64,000 bases of DNA from Arcanobacterium phocae (GTDB taxonomy: Bacteria; Actinomycetota; Actinomycetes; Actinomycetales; Actinomycetaceae), in NCBI RefSeq assembly GCF_900105865.1, contig NZ_LT629804.1:1860001-1924000 (forward strand), given 5' to 3'. A model generated the notes under the pieces. It saw nothing but the letters and a program-made list of their open reading frames with translations, was not told the origin of the DNA and ran no database searches. The position numbers were made by a program, and so were the translations under genes. Positions within the stretch are counted from its first letter, which is position 1, and each line of letters begins with the position of its first letter. Below are positions 7,981-17,665 of this stretch, piece after piece.

Positions 7981-10656
7981 ATGACTGAAAATAATTCCGC
8001 ATTGCTCGATAACACCGAGGTTCCGGACAAGGCATCGCTCGAAGGTCTAGAAGATCGTTGGGGTAAGGCTTGGGCCGAGAACGGCACTTACCGCTTCGAC
8101 CGGGAAACTTCGCGTACCCAGGTCTACTCGATTGACACCCCACCACCAACTGTTTCTGGTTCGCTACACGTGGGCCACGTGTTCAGCTATACCCATACAG
8201 ATACAGTTGCCCGCTACAAGCGTATGCAGGGTATGAATGTCTTCTACCCGATGGGTTGGGATGACAACGGCCTACCAACAGAACGCCGGGTACAAAACTA
8301 TTATGGTGTGCGCGTCGATCCGTCGTTGCCATACGTACCAAATTTTGTGCCGCCGCATGATGGCGGCGATGGCAAGTCGATCAAGTTCGCTGACCAGATG
8401 CCAATTTCCCGACCAAACTTTATCGAGTTGTGTTGGAAGTTAACCCAAGAGGACGAGCAGCAGTTTGAAGCGTTGTGGCGTCACCTTGGCCTGTCAGTCG
8501 AGTGGGAGCAGAATTACCAAACCATTGGTTCTAAGGCACAAAAGGTTGCCCAGGCTGCTTTCATTAAGAATCTTGAACGCGGCGAAGCCTACCAGGCACA
8601 AGCCCCGGGTCTGTGGGATATTACCTTCCAGACCGCAGTTGCCCAGGCTGAGTTGGAAGCCCGCGAATACCCTGGCGCATACCATTCACTTGCGTTCCAT
8701 CGTACCGACGGCGGTGACGACGTCGTCATTGAAACCACCCGTCCAGAGTTGTTGCCGGCTTGTGTGGCACTTATTGCTCACCCAGACGATGAACGCTACC
8801 AAGAATTGTTCGGCACAACTGTTACCTCACCAGTCTTCGGCGTCGAAATTCCAGTCCTACCTCATCCACAGGCAGAGATGGACAAGGGTGCGGGTATTGC
8901 AATGTGCTGTACGTTCGGTGACGTTACCGACGTCGTCTGGTGGCGCGAGCTGGCGCTGCCAATGCGCTCGGTGCTTGGCAAAGATGGTCGTCTACTGAAC
9001 GAGACCCCAGAGTGGATCACTACCCCGGCAGGCGTTTCGATGTACGAAGAGATGGCTGGCAAGACCACGTTCTCTGCTCGTAAAGCACTTGTCGAAAAGT
9101 TGGCGGAAACCGGCGAAATGCTTGGTGAACCAAAGCCAACCACTCGTATGACGAACTTCTTCGAAAAGGGCGATAAGCCACTCGAAATCGTTACCTCCCG
9201 TCAGTGGTACATCCGCAACGGCGGTCGCCCGCATGAGGATTCCAACGGCAAGGATCTGCGCGATAACCTCTTGGCTCGCGGTGAGGAAGTTGCTTTCCAT
9301 CCTGACTTTATGCGGGTTCGCTACAATAACTGGGTTGAAGGTTTGAACACTGACTGGCTCGTGTCCCGTCAGCGTTTCTTCGGTGTTCCGTTGCCATTGT
9401 GGTACCGTGTCACTGAAGCTGGCGATGTTGATTACGACGACGTTATCGTTCCGTCTATCGACCAGCTCCCGATCGATCCAACCACCGATGTTCCTGAAGG
9501 TTTCACTGCGGAGCAGCGTGGCCAGGCTGGCGGCTTCGTTGGCGAAGTTGACATTATGGATACGTGGGCGACGTCGTCGTTGACTCCACAGATCGCTGGC
9601 GGCTGGTTAACTGACGAAGATCTATTCGCCAAGGTTTACCCGATGGATGTTCGCCCACAGGGCCAAGACATTATTCGTACCTGGCTCTTCTCCACCATGG
9701 TTCGTGCCCATCTCGAATTTGATGACGTCCCATGGAAGCATGCTGCTATCTCAGGCTGGATCTTGGATCCGGACCGTAAGAAGATGAGTAAGTCCAAGGG
9801 TAACGTTGTGACCCCGATGGGTCTGCTAGAAAAGCATGGTTCGGACGCGGTTCGGTATTGGGCGGCTTCGGCACGCTTGGGTACTGATGCAGCTTTCGAT
9901 GAGCAGCAGATGAAGATTGGTCGTCGCTTGGCGATGAAGCTTCTTAATGCTTCGAAGTTTGCGTTGCAGATGGGCGGCGCTGGCGTGAAGGTCGATCTCG
10001 ATTCTTCTGCGGTCACCGAACCGCTCGACCGCGCTATGCTGGCTGAGCTTGCTCACGTGGTTGAACAAGCAACTCAAGCATTCGAGAACTACGATCACAC
10101 TCGAGCACTTGAAATCTCCGAAACGTGTTTCTGGACTTTCTGCGATGACTACCTCGAGCTGGTTAAGGATCGCGCATATGACCGGGACGGAAAGTATGCT
10201 GCCGCTGGCCATACCGATGCAGTACGCTCTGCACGTGTTGCGTTGAACCTTGCAGTGGATACGTTCGTTCGTTTATTCGCTCCGATCCTGCCATATGCTA
10301 CTGAGGAGGTCTGGTCATGGTATCGCACTGGATCTGTTCATCGTGCACAGTGGCCATCGATTGTTCCATTGGCTCAAGCTTCTGGTGATGCCGATCCAGC
10401 TACCTTACACGTTGCAAGTCAAGCGTTGGCAGCGCTGCGCAAAATTAAGTCGGAGAATAAGGTCTCGCAGCGTACCTCGTTCCACACTGTCACGCTGACA
10501 GTTCCGGAACTCGACGCGGCGAAGATTGCTGCAGTTAGCTCCGATATTGTTGCGGCCGCTCACGTAGATGGCCAGTTCGTCGTCGAAACAAGCGATGTTG
10601 AAACACCGACTGTGACGGCTTATGACCTAGCTGAACCAGAGCCAAAGAAGAAGTAA
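7981..10656 (+). CDS. valS: Valyl-tRNA synthetase
   Basis: Class I synthetase that charges tRNA-Val. The HIGH-type motif is PTVSGSLHVGHVF (about residues 52-64), WDDNGLPTERRVQ follows, and KKMSKSKGNVVTP lies at about 600. The 891-aa length and the ERRVQNYYGV form place it in the actinobacterial ValS branch. The editing domain is present, and the C-terminal region is short compared with E. coli ValS (951 aa). Unlike ileS at the other end of the window, no T-box is seen in its short 72-bp leader. A GC-rich hairpin follows at 10672-10709. Confidence 0.97.
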   Translation: MTENNSALLDNTEVPDKASLEGLEDRWGKAWAENGTYRFDRETSRTQVYSIDTPPPTVSGSLHVGHVFSYTHTDTVARYKRMQGMNVFYPMGWDDNGLPTERRVQNYYGVRVDPSLPYVPNFVPPHDGGDGKSIKFADQMPISRPNFIELCWKLTQEDEQQFEALWRHLGLSVEWEQNYQTIGSKAQKVAQAAFIKNLERGEAYQAQAPGLWDITFQTAVAQAELEAREYPGAYHSLAFHRTDGGDDVVIETTRPELLPACVALIAHPDDERYQELFGTTVTSPVFGVEIPVLPHPQAEMDKGAGIAMCCTFGDVTDVVWWRELALPMRSVLGKDGRLLNETPEWITTPAGVSMYEEMAGKTTFSARKALVEKLAETGEMLGEPKPTTRMTNFFEKGDKPLEIVTSRQWYIRNGGRPHEDSNGKDLRDNLLARGEEVAFHPDFMRVRYNNWVEGLNTDWLVSRQRFFGVPLPLWYRVTEAGDVDYDDVIVPSIDQLPIDPTTDVPEGFTAEQRGQAGGFVGEVDIMDTWATSSLTPQIAGGWLTDEDLFAKVYPMDVRPQGQDIIRTWLFSTMVRAHLEFDDVPWKHAAISGWILDPDRKKMSKSKGNVVTPMGLLEKHGSDAVRYWAASARLGTDAAFDEQQMKIGRRLAMKLLNASKFALQMGGAGVKVDLDSSAVTEPLDRAMLAELAHVVEQATQAFENYDHTRALEISETCFWTFCDDYLELVKDRAYDRDGKYAAAGHTDAVRSARVALNLAVDTFVRLFAPILPYATEEVWSWYRTGSVHRAQWPSIVPLAQASGDADPATLHVASQALAALRKIKSENKVSQRTSFHTVTLTVPELDAAKIAAVSSDIVAAAHVDGQFVVETSDVETPTVTAYDLAEPEPKKK

Positions 10657-10671
10657 CCTTTCTATTCAAAT

Positions 10672-10709
10672 ACGAGCCCGGCATTGACGTTACATCGTGC
10701 CGGGCTCGT
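10672..10709 (+). terminator. Hairpin after valS
   Basis: ACGAGCCCGGCA and its complement form a 12-bp GC-rich stem with a 14-nt loop, 16 bp beyond the valS stop. No T-run follows, so it may act as a 3' stabiliser or a weak terminator. Confidence 0.55.
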
Positions 10710-10817
10710 GCCATAATATGGCTATGTGCGTCGCACGCAACACACGCAATATCCTCCCCCTTCACAAAAACTTACGGTATCGTAGGAATGGTTAAGCGTT
10801 CCTGAAGGAGGACCTCC

Positions 10818-12644
10818 GTGAGCAAGTATATTGAAGACGAAGGCGTAGCATTCATTCCTGGCCTAGTAAAAATATCCGATAATATGACCGTCCCGTCCAC
10901 TATTCGACGCTATGGCGAGGAACGATCCAAGCACGTCGTGATTGAACGCAAGTCAAATCTCGGCAATAACTGGGTGCCCGTCACATGGCATCAACTCATC
11001 GAAGAGGTACGCTCCTTAGCACGTGGCTTTATCGCCATGGGTGTACAGCCCGGCGATTGCATCGCGATTATGGCCCACACGTCATACGAATGGACGCTGT
11101 TCGACTTTGCGATTCAATTCGCGGGCGCCCACGCTATCCCGATTTATGAGACCTCATCAACGGCACAAGCAGAATGGATTATCCAAGACGCACACATCCG
11201 CTTTGCGATCGTGGAAAACCAGGGAATGTACAACGTTCTCGCACCAATTTTGGCAAAGTTTGATCATTTTGAAGATGCATTCGTGATCAGCGAAGACGCC
11301 CAAGGGAAAATCTCTGCCCGTGGAAATATCGAGGACGATCACATTATCGATGAACGTATCGATGCGATCCACGCGGACGATCTGTGGACTATCATTTACA
11401 CTTCTGGAACAACTGGACGGCCTAAGGGCGCGGAACTATCTCACCGCAATGTCTTGCACGTAGCTATGAACGGCCCAACCGATGAAGGCTTGACGAACGT
11501 CATCTCGTATAAAGGCTCCCGCACACTTCTATTCTTGCCACAAGCACACGTCTTTGCTCGATTCATTAACTTGGTCGCAATGATTGGTAACGCCACTGTT
11601 GGATACTGTGGCACGAAGAATCTCGTAGCTGATATGCAGTCGTTCAAGCCAACTTTCATTTTGGCAGTGCCGCGTATTTTCGAAAAGATTTACAACTCGG
11701 CCGATTCAAAGGCGGGTAAAGGTGTCAAACTGCGGTTGTTCCGCACGTTCGCGAAGGTTGCAATTAACTATTCACGAGCACAAGGAACTGCTAAAGGCCC
11801 GTCAGCGAAGCTCACTGCACAGCATCGGCTGGGCGACAAGCTCGTTTATTCGAAGTTGCGGGAGATCACTGGCGGCAAGTTGCGCTACGCTATTTCTGGG
11901 GGCGCACCGCTGGGCGAACGGCTTGGCTCGTTCTTCCGTGGCATCGGGCTTACCGTGTTGGAAGGTTATGGTTTAACTGAGACCTCTGCACCAACAACAG
12001 TCAACCGATCAAACTATATGCGCATTGGATCAGTTGGCCTACCCTACCCGGGATGTTACGTTAAGACCGCCGACGACGACGAAATTCTTATCAAGGGCGA
12101 CCACGTGTTTCAGCGTTACCATAATAATCCGGAGGCTACGGCTGCTGCATTTACGGATGACGGCTGGTTCCGTACCGGCGATATTGGGCGAATCGATGAA
12201 GATGACTTCGTATGGATCACTGGACGCAAGAAAGAACTGATCGTTACCGCAGGTGGAAAGAACGTTGCACCGGCTGTGTTGGAAGATCGGCTTCGTTCCC
12301 ATCCGCTAATTTCACAGGTCGTTGTTGTTGGTGATAAGAAGCCATTTATTGGAGCTTTGATAACGTTAGACGCCGAGGCTTTGCCACAATGGCTTATGAA
12401 CCACAACTTGCCGTCAATGACGGTTGCCGATGCTATTAGCGATCCACAGGTTATAGCTGCTGTTGACCGTGCAATCAAGCGAGTCAATGAGCGGGTTTCA
12501 CGTGCGGAGTCTATCCGCAAGTTCACTATTCTTCCTACAGATTTCACTGTGGGTAACGGATACTTAACGCCGTCGTTGAAGGTCCGACGCAATGTAGTGT
12601 TGGAAGAATTCGCAGATTACATTCACGAAATCTACGGCGATTGA
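10818..12644 (+). CDS. Long-chain acyl-CoA synthetase (AMP-forming)
   Basis: Activates a fatty acid to acyl-CoA through an acyl-adenylate (ANL superfamily, FadD15-like). The phosphate-binding motif YTSGTTGRPKGAELSH starts at about residue 193. GYGLTETSAPTT (about 385) and WFRTGDIGRIDEDDFVWITGRKKE (given here in two parts: WFRTGDIGRIDEDDF, then VWITGRKKE) follow the family order. The C-terminal lysine region is present. Its 608-aa length is typical of the FadD15 group. The GTG start is supported by GAAGGAGG nine bases upstream. It is a single gene ended by a strong terminator at 12668-12708. Chain-length preference cannot be read from sequence. Confidence 0.93.
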   Translation: MSKYIEDEGVAFIPGLVKISDNMTVPSTIRRYGEERSKHVVIERKSNLGNNWVPVTWHQLIEEVRSLARGFIAMGVQPGDCIAIMAHTSYEWTLFDFAIQFAGAHAIPIYETSSTAQAEWIIQDAHIRFAIVENQGMYNVLAPILAKFDHFEDAFVISEDAQGKISARGNIEDDHIIDERIDAIHADDLWTIIYTSGTTGRPKGAELSHRNVLHVAMNGPTDEGLTNVISYKGSRTLLFLPQAHVFARFINLVAMIGNATVGYCGTKNLVADMQSFKPTFILAVPRIFEKIYNSADSKAGKGVKLRLFRTFAKVAINYSRAQGTAKGPSAKLTAQHRLGDKLVYSKLREITGGKLRYAISGGAPLGERLGSFFRGIGLTVLEGYGLTETSAPTTVNRSNYMRIGSVGLPYPGCYVKTADDDEILIKGDHVFQRYHNNPEATAAAFTDDGWFRTGDIGRIDEDDFVWITGRKKELIVTAGGKNVAPAVLEDRLRSHPLISQVVVVGDKKPFIGALITLDAEALPQWLMNHNLPSMTVADAISDPQVIAAVDRAIKRVNERVSRAESIRKFTILPTDFTVGNGYLTPSLKVRRNVVLEEFADYIHEIYGD

Positions 12645-12667
12645 TCGAAGCTCGTATTTCGTGACTA

Positions 12668-12708
12668 GGGCACGCGCTGGGAATTTTCCAGCGCGTGCCC
12701 TTATTTTT
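12668..12708 (+). terminator. Intrinsic terminator of the acyl-CoA synthetase gene
   Basis: GGGCACGCGCTGG and CCAGCGCGTGCCC form a 13-bp stem around GAATTTT, followed by TTATTTTT. This is a classic rho-independent terminator. Confidence 0.92.
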
Positions 12709-12746
12709 GGAGACAATAGGCGCAAGTCAGCAAAAACCATCTAGTA

Positions 12747-13529
12747 TTACATAGCTTGGACGATTAGCCGATCGTGGATTCCTGAATGGACTGTCGGCCA
12801 GCCTGCAAGGATAGAACCCTTATGCCGAACATCCAATGGAGTTCCGTCTAATCGAGTAACTAACGCACCTGTTTCTTGACAGATCAACATAGCGGCCGCG
12901 ATATCCCATGGGGACACCCACAGGTGGACAAATGCTCCGGCACGTGAAGATGCTACTTCGACCAGTTCCAGAGCTGCGGATCCATAACGCCGATGTCCAC
13001 GCGAGTCTTTGAGAACTTCAATCAGACGTGGCAACGCATTTATTTCTTTCAGGTCAGTGATAACAACTGCCTCCGAATAAGGCCTCTCCGGGTCTACCTT
13101 TGGGAGCTCTTTTCCGTTGCAACGTGCACCTGCTCCGCGTATTGCGGTGTAGATTTTACCGCCAACAACGTCAGCCACCACGCCCAGTACTGGGACTCCG
13201 TCCTCGCACAGAGCTAACGAGATCGCATAATCTCGATGTGTCTCAACGTAATTCATCGTGCCGTCAATCGGATCAAGTACCCAAACTCGCCCGTCGAAAG
13301 AATCGATACTGTGGTTTTCTTCGCCTAAAAGCGGATAGTCTGTTACATCAGCAAGCTTTCGCGCAATGATCTCTTCTACCTTTTTGTCGACTGCAGTTAC
13401 GAGATCATTCCGATTCGATTTAGTAGATACTTTAAGATCGATACCGGGGTTCAATGCTACTTCGCATGCTTCGACGACAATTTTCTCAGCGTATCCTAGT
13501 AGCTCTTCATAATTTTTTACATCACTCAT
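12747..13529 (-). CDS. Inositol-monophosphatase-family phosphatase
   Basis: Mg-dependent phosphatase of the IMPase/SuhB/CysQ superfamily, cytoplasmic. Metal-binding motifs are GEENHS (about residue 67), DPIDGTMNY (about 83) and the C-terminal WDIAAAMLICQETGA (about 210). The ATG at 13527-13529 is preferred over a longer reading frame because CGGAGAAG precedes it. It starts one base after the stop of the transporter gene, so the two are coupled. The natural substrate could be inositol phosphate, glycerol phosphate, histidinol phosphate or another sugar phosphate. The pairing with an organophosphate-type transporter suggests it removes phosphate from the imported compound (inference). Confidence 0.88.
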   Translation of the reverse strand: MSDVKNYEELLGYAEKIVVEACEVALNPGIDLKVSTKSNRNDLVTAVDKKVEEIIARKLADVTDYPLLGEENHSIDSFDGRVWVLDPIDGTMNYVETHRDYAISLALCEDGVPVLGVVADVVGGKIYTAIRGAGARCNGKELPKVDPERPYSEAVVITDLKEINALPRLIEVLKDSRGHRRYGSAALELVEVASSRAGAFVHLWVSPWDIAAAMLICQETGALVTRLDGTPLDVRHKGSILAGWPTVHSGIHDRLIVQAM

Positions 13530-13530
13530 T

Positions 13531-14964
13531 TTACTTCTCCGATTCGTTATTATTTTCTGACGATTGTGCAGCAAGGAATTGCCTATCTTTACGAAGCATA
13601 CGCTCCTCAAATACTGCAACGAAAGCCAAGCAAATCAACCCGGCAACAGCAGAAATCATCAAGACTGTAAACGTTGATCCCCAACCATGGAAGACATGAC
13701 CGAGTATTGTAAGGCCTTCTTTTTGTGGGTCTGCAATGCGACCAAGGAGAACTTTTGCCATTGAGTCTCCAAACACGTAGCCGAAAGCTCGTGGTACAGC
13801 ATTCACGACAACCGTGGCGTTCTTAGGTGCAAAACCAATTACACAAATACCAATCAGCGTCACTGGACCAAAGATAAGGAAACCGATAAAGAACAATGCA
13901 CCATAGACCACTGGAGCCGTCGTTGCCTGAGAATAGATCCAAATTGGCAGAATCACCAACGCGATTCCAATGGCTGCAGTCAGAGCACGGCGGCCACCGA
14001 GCTTGTCTGAGAAATAGCCCCACAAAAGCGATCCCAACAAGCCGCCAATTTCGAGAGCAAATGTTGTATTAACAGCGGTATATTGCGAGAAGCCTAATTC
14101 CGTTTGTGCGTAGAGAACATTCCAGTTATCAATACCAATTCGTACGGTATACGCAGCAACATTCGCTATGCACAATAGCCATACTGCAGGGTTCTTCAGG
14201 ACGTATTCGATAAGAATCTGCCCCTTAGTCATCTGTGTAGCGACGACGTCGACCTGCGCTTTGGGCTCATCAAAAATTTCTTCGGCCGTCTCCCAACCAA
14301 GCTCTGCTGGATCGTCCTTGCCGAAGAAAAATCCCCAAATTCCGATTGGAATAGCGACGAGACCAGGAACGATAAACATACCTGCTACAGATCCGCCAAA
14401 GAATGTATTAGCTCCCCAAACCGCAAGTATGCCTGCTATCATCGCACCCAGATTATGGGAAGCATTCCACCATCCAATAAATCTTCCGCGTAGCTTTCGT
14501 GGTGTCCATCGATTCATTGTTGAATTCGAACAAGGTCCGCCCGGAGCTTGGAATAAGCCATTGATTGACCATAACAAGATCAGGAATCCATATGGATGCC
14601 TCATAGTCATCAGAACGATGCCAATAATAACGGCAAGAATACCAGCAGATGTGACTAAGAAACTAAGCGCTTTTTTAGTATTTTTGCCATCGAAATAAAA
14701 CCCTAAGAATAAGCCTCCAAATCCGTAGGTTAACGAAAAGGCAAAACCAATGAGACCTAGCTCTGTGGTTGAAAAACCAGCCTGGGTGATGAGCTCTGGC
14801 TGAGCTGCTTTGAAATTTGTTCGTAACAAATAAAAAGCACCGTACCCAATAACCAGCACCGAGTATACTTTCATAAACTCTGCTAGCCAGCGTTTTCGCT
14901 GCACTGCCAGGGTTTCACCAGAACGTGGCAATCGATTGATAGCAAATAGACTTCGATTCTTCAT
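13531..14964 (-). CDS. MFS transporter of the organophosphate:phosphate antiporter type
   Basis: Inner-membrane MFS protein with about 12 helices. The N-terminal cytoplasmic arm, the first-helix text YGAFYLLRTNFKAAQPEL, and the central loop followed by DNWNVLYAQTELG resemble GlpT/UhpT (OPA family). The start at 14962-14964 is chosen because AGGAGG lies 12 nt upstream; a longer frame to 15039 would run through the promoter leader. It is the first gene of a two-gene operon with the phosphatase. A LacI-type gene lies directly upstream in the same direction. The likely substrate is a phosphorylated polyol or sugar, but this is inferred from family and partner only. Confidence 0.86.
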   Translation of the reverse strand: MKNRSLFAINRLPRSGETLAVQRKRWLAEFMKVYSVLVIGYGAFYLLRTNFKAAQPELITQAGFSTTELGLIGFAFSLTYGFGGLFLGFYFDGKNTKKALSFLVTSAGILAVIIGIVLMTMRHPYGFLILLWSINGLFQAPGGPCSNSTMNRWTPRKLRGRFIGWWNASHNLGAMIAGILAVWGANTFFGGSVAGMFIVPGLVAIPIGIWGFFFGKDDPAELGWETAEEIFDEPKAQVDVVATQMTKGQILIEYVLKNPAVWLLCIANVAAYTVRIGIDNWNVLYAQTELGFSQYTAVNTTFALEIGGLLGSLLWGYFSDKLGGRRALTAAIGIALVILPIWIYSQATTAPVVYGALFFIGFLIFGPVTLIGICVIGFAPKNATVVVNAVPRAFGYVFGDSMAKVLLGRIADPQKEGLTILGHVFHGWGSTFTVLMISAVAGLICLAFVAVFEERMLRKDRQFLAAQSSENNNESEK

Positions 14965-15050
14965 CTGACCTACAACCTCCTTGTTGTATTTCCTTCTTCG
15001 CCATTGAAGATGGCTCAGCTGACATATGAAGATAACCAACCGGTATATAA

Positions 15051-15079
15051 ATGCTATTCAAACGATTGAACTATGTCAA
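15051..15079 (-). promoter_or_regulatory. Promoter with embedded LacI-type operator
   Basis: On the minus strand TTGACA (15074-15079) and TAGCAT (15051-15056) are separated by exactly 17 nt. The spacer holds TTCAATCGTTTGAA (15057-15070), a near-perfect palindrome with a central CG, typical of LacI-family operators. Repressor bound there would block RNA polymerase. A second perfect palindrome, ATTTGTTTTAACAAAT, lies upstream at 15092-15107. The untranslated leader is about 85 nt. Confidence 0.8.
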
Positions 15080-15178
15080 GCAAAATACTCCATTTGTTTT
15101 AACAAATATTTACGGGAGGCTACCATATGGATGCATGCGCCTGTGTGCGCGTAGCTGAATCCAGACGTCGAAAGGACG

Positions 15179-16216
15179 TCAAGCAACCGGAGTAGTTGTA
15201 TTCCGCACTACAAGATGGCTATCCACTACCAATGTCTTGGCACCTATTTTCGTATTGTTATGCCGTTCAATTGCTAGCTCAACCGCATATTCAGACACCT
15301 GAGCAATACCTCGATCTACCGACGTAAGACCAAAAGCTCGCGAGGCAGCGATTGAGGAGTTATCAAACCCGGCAACAGCTACATCTAAAGGAATCCTCAA
15401 GCCAGCCCGCTCCAGTGCAATGACAGCCCCTTGAATGCACTGATCGTTGTATCCTACTACCGCAGTTGCGATTCCTTTTTCTTTGAATTGATTTGTTGGA
15501 GAATCTGAACGCTCGCATAGAACATGCTGCATGGCCAGAAAGCCATCATCTAAACTATTGCCCGCAGCTACGATTTCGAGCCACACATCATTCACATTTG
15601 CTGCATGTTCAATGGCTCGACGCCTATTGCGCGCAGAGATACCTTTTGGCCCGTCCAGGTACAGAATTCTCCGGTAACCCCGATCAACTAGATGCGTAAC
15701 TAGTTCTTGCATCCCGACGTCGTTGGACGAACGAACAAGGCTGGAAGTTGGACAAGGAGACGTCTGACCAATAATGACAGATGGCTCTAAGCGTTCTGGA
15801 ATAGGTTCAGGAAAACACGGATTAATTGCAATTGTGTTGGTTACCCTCAATTGAGCTAACCGCTCTAGAGCTTCCTCATAGCCAGCGTAGAAACTAGCAT
15901 CTTCGATAGCTAGTTGATAACCATGTCTATTCGCAATGGACCGAATATTGGATACATATGCAGCGTGCAGTTCTTGACTAAACTCTGCAGCAACTCCAAT
16001 GATGCGCGGGTTATTTGTTCGCAACAATGATCCAGTAATATCGGGCCGGTACCCGATTTCCCGCGCTACTCTTTTTATTTCTTGTGCAGTTTTATCAGAG
16101 ATTCGCGGATCATTTCTGAGCGCCAACGACACCGTCGAGACAGACACGCCTATGTGCTCAGCTACATCACGCATAGTTGCTCTGCGCGTTATCGCCGAAC
16201 TTTTCTTAGTAGTCAT
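15179..16216 (-). CDS. LacI-family transcriptional regulator
   Basis: The N-terminal helix-turn-helix (TMRDVAEHIGVSVSTVSLAL, residues 14-33) and hinge region are followed by a periplasmic-binding-protein-like sensor domain. At 345 aa the length is normal. It lies upstream of, and in the same direction as, the transporter-phosphatase operon, whose promoter carries a LacI-type operator, so it is the likely local repressor. The effector ligand is unknown. Only 18 bp separate its start from the clpX stop. Confidence 0.92.
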   Translation of the reverse strand: MTTKKSSAITRRATMRDVAEHIGVSVSTVSLALRNDPRISDKTAQEIKRVAREIGYRPDITGSLLRTNNPRIIGVAAEFSQELHAAYVSNIRSIANRHGYQLAIEDASFYAGYEEALERLAQLRVTNTIAINPCFPEPIPERLEPSVIIGQTSPCPTSSLVRSSNDVGMQELVTHLVDRGYRRILYLDGPKGISARNRRRAIEHAANVNDVWLEIVAAGNSLDDGFLAMQHVLCERSDSPTNQFKEKGIATAVVGYNDQCIQGAVIALERAGLRIPLDVAVAGFDNSSIAASRAFGLTSVDRGIAQVSEYAVELAIERHNNTKIGAKTLVVDSHLVVRNTTTPVA

Positions 16217-16234
16217 GTCAGGGAAGAGACAGTA

Positions 16235-17506
16235 TTACGCCGTCTGCCCTTGGGCGCCGCGCAATACTAATCGCGGTTCCGCAGTACCAGTTACGACGTC
16301 GGCATCGATAACTGCACGTTCTACGTCGTCACGAGACGGTATTTCAAACATCAGTTCACGCAACAGGTTTTCCATAATCGAACGCAACCCACGAGCACCC
16401 GTTCCGCGCTCTATCGCTTCGGTAGCAATAGCACGCAAAGCCTCTGGAGTTATGTCAAGGGTGACGCCATCCAGCGCAAACATCTTCTGATACTGCTTGA
16501 GCAGCGCATTCTTCGGGGTGGTAAGAATTTCTACGAGATCGTCAACGCTAAGTTCTTCCACGTTAGTTACGATCGGTAACCGCCCCACAAGTTCTGGAAT
16601 GATACCGAACTTATGTAGGTCTTCCGGCGTTACTTCGCTAAATACTTCTGTACCGCGATCTGCTTCATGGAGCTGGGCACCAAAGCCAATCCCCCGCCGT
16701 CCGGTTCGCGACGAGACAATATCTTCCATACCAGCAAAAGCTCCGGCGAGGATGAACAAAACATTTGATGTATCGATTTCAATAAACTCTTGTTGCGGAT
16801 GCTTGCGACCACCCTGCGGTGGCACAGAAGCTACAGTTCCTTCGATAATCTTCAGCAACGCCTGCTGTACGCCTTCCCCGGAAACGTCGCGGGTAATGGA
16901 GGGGTTTTCAGATTTGCGTGATATCTTATCGATTTCATCGATATAGATGATGCCTCGTTGGGCGCGCTCAACGTTGCCTTCAGCTGCTTGGATAAGTTTA
17001 AGAAGGATGTTTTCTACGTCTTCACCAACATATCCGGCTTCGGTCAGAGCAGTGGCATCAGCGATCGCAAACGGCACATCGAGCATTCTGGCCAGCGACT
17101 GCGCAAGATATGTTTTACCGGTACCAGTTGGTCCCATCAGCAGAATATTCGATTTGCCAATTTCTACATGTTCTTCGGGTTGCTTTACTTTGAGACTAGA
17201 TCCTTCTTGGGCACGAATTCGCTTGTAATGATTGTAAACGGCAACTGCTAACGTTCGTTTTGCTCGTTCTTGTCCAACGACGTATTCGTTGAGGAATGCA
17301 AAAATTTCTGCCGGCTTAGGTAGCTCTTTCTCCTCATGCTCTTGAGCATCATTCCCGAATTCTTCTTCAATGATCTCATTGCAAAGTTCAATGCATTCGT
17401 TGCAGATATACACTCCAGAGCCAGTGATGAGTTTGCGTACTTGACGCTGGCTCTTTTGGCAGAAGGAACACTTGAGCGTATCTGCCGCATCGGCCGTGCG
17501 TGTCAC
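16235..17506 (-). CDS. clpX: ClpX ATPase subunit of the Clp protease
   Basis: AAA+ unfoldase that feeds substrates to ClpP. The N-terminal zinc finger has Cys13, Cys16, Cys35 and Cys38. Walker A is GPTGTGKT (about residues 121-128). Walker [11 protein letters not shown] and the substrate-pore GYVGED motif follow, with the sensor/arginine regions after. The ClpP-contact loop appears as IGFGAQ (about 268-273). The length (423 aa) is standard. It lies downstream of clpP2, from which a 160-bp gap with a hairpin separates it, so it may have its own promoter. Confidence 0.97.
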   Translation of the reverse strand: MTRTADAADTLKCSFCQKSQRQVRKLITGSGVYICNECIELCNEIIEEEFGNDAQEHEEKELPKPAEIFAFLNEYVVGQERAKRTLAVAVYNHYKRIRAQEGSSLKVKQPEEHVEIGKSNILLMGPTGTGKTYLAQSLARMLDVPFAIADATALTEAGYVGEDVENILLKLIQAAEGNVERAQRGIIYIDEIDKISRKSENPSITRDVSGEGVQQALLKIIEGTVASVPPQGGRKHPQQEFIEIDTSNVLFILAGAFAGMEDIVSSRTGRRGIGFGAQLHEADRGTEVFSEVTPEDLHKFGIIPELVGRLPIVTNVEELSVDDLVEILTTPKNALLKQYQKMFALDGVTLDITPEALRAIATEAIERGTGARGLRSIMENLLRELMFEIPSRDDVERAVIDADVVTGTAEPRLVLRGAQGQTA

Positions 17507-17603
17507 TGGGTTTCTCCATTCGTTGTCAATCGTCGTCGACTTCTATTCCACACTATATCGCGTCCAGTGTGAAGTGTTTGCGTGTTGGGCGTGTTAACAA
17601 TTG

Positions 17604-17642
17604 ACGACGACGGGGCCAAACTTGACGTCTGACCCCGCCGTA
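17604..17642 (-). terminator. Hairpin between clpP2 and clpX
   Basis: On the minus strand ACGGCGGGGTC pairs with GGCCCCGTCGT around an AT-richer loop, about 25 bp beyond the clpP2 stop. No clear T-run follows. It may be partial attenuation before clpX. Confidence 0.5.
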
Positions 17643-17665
17643 GCAAAAGGTATTATGCCTAGATT

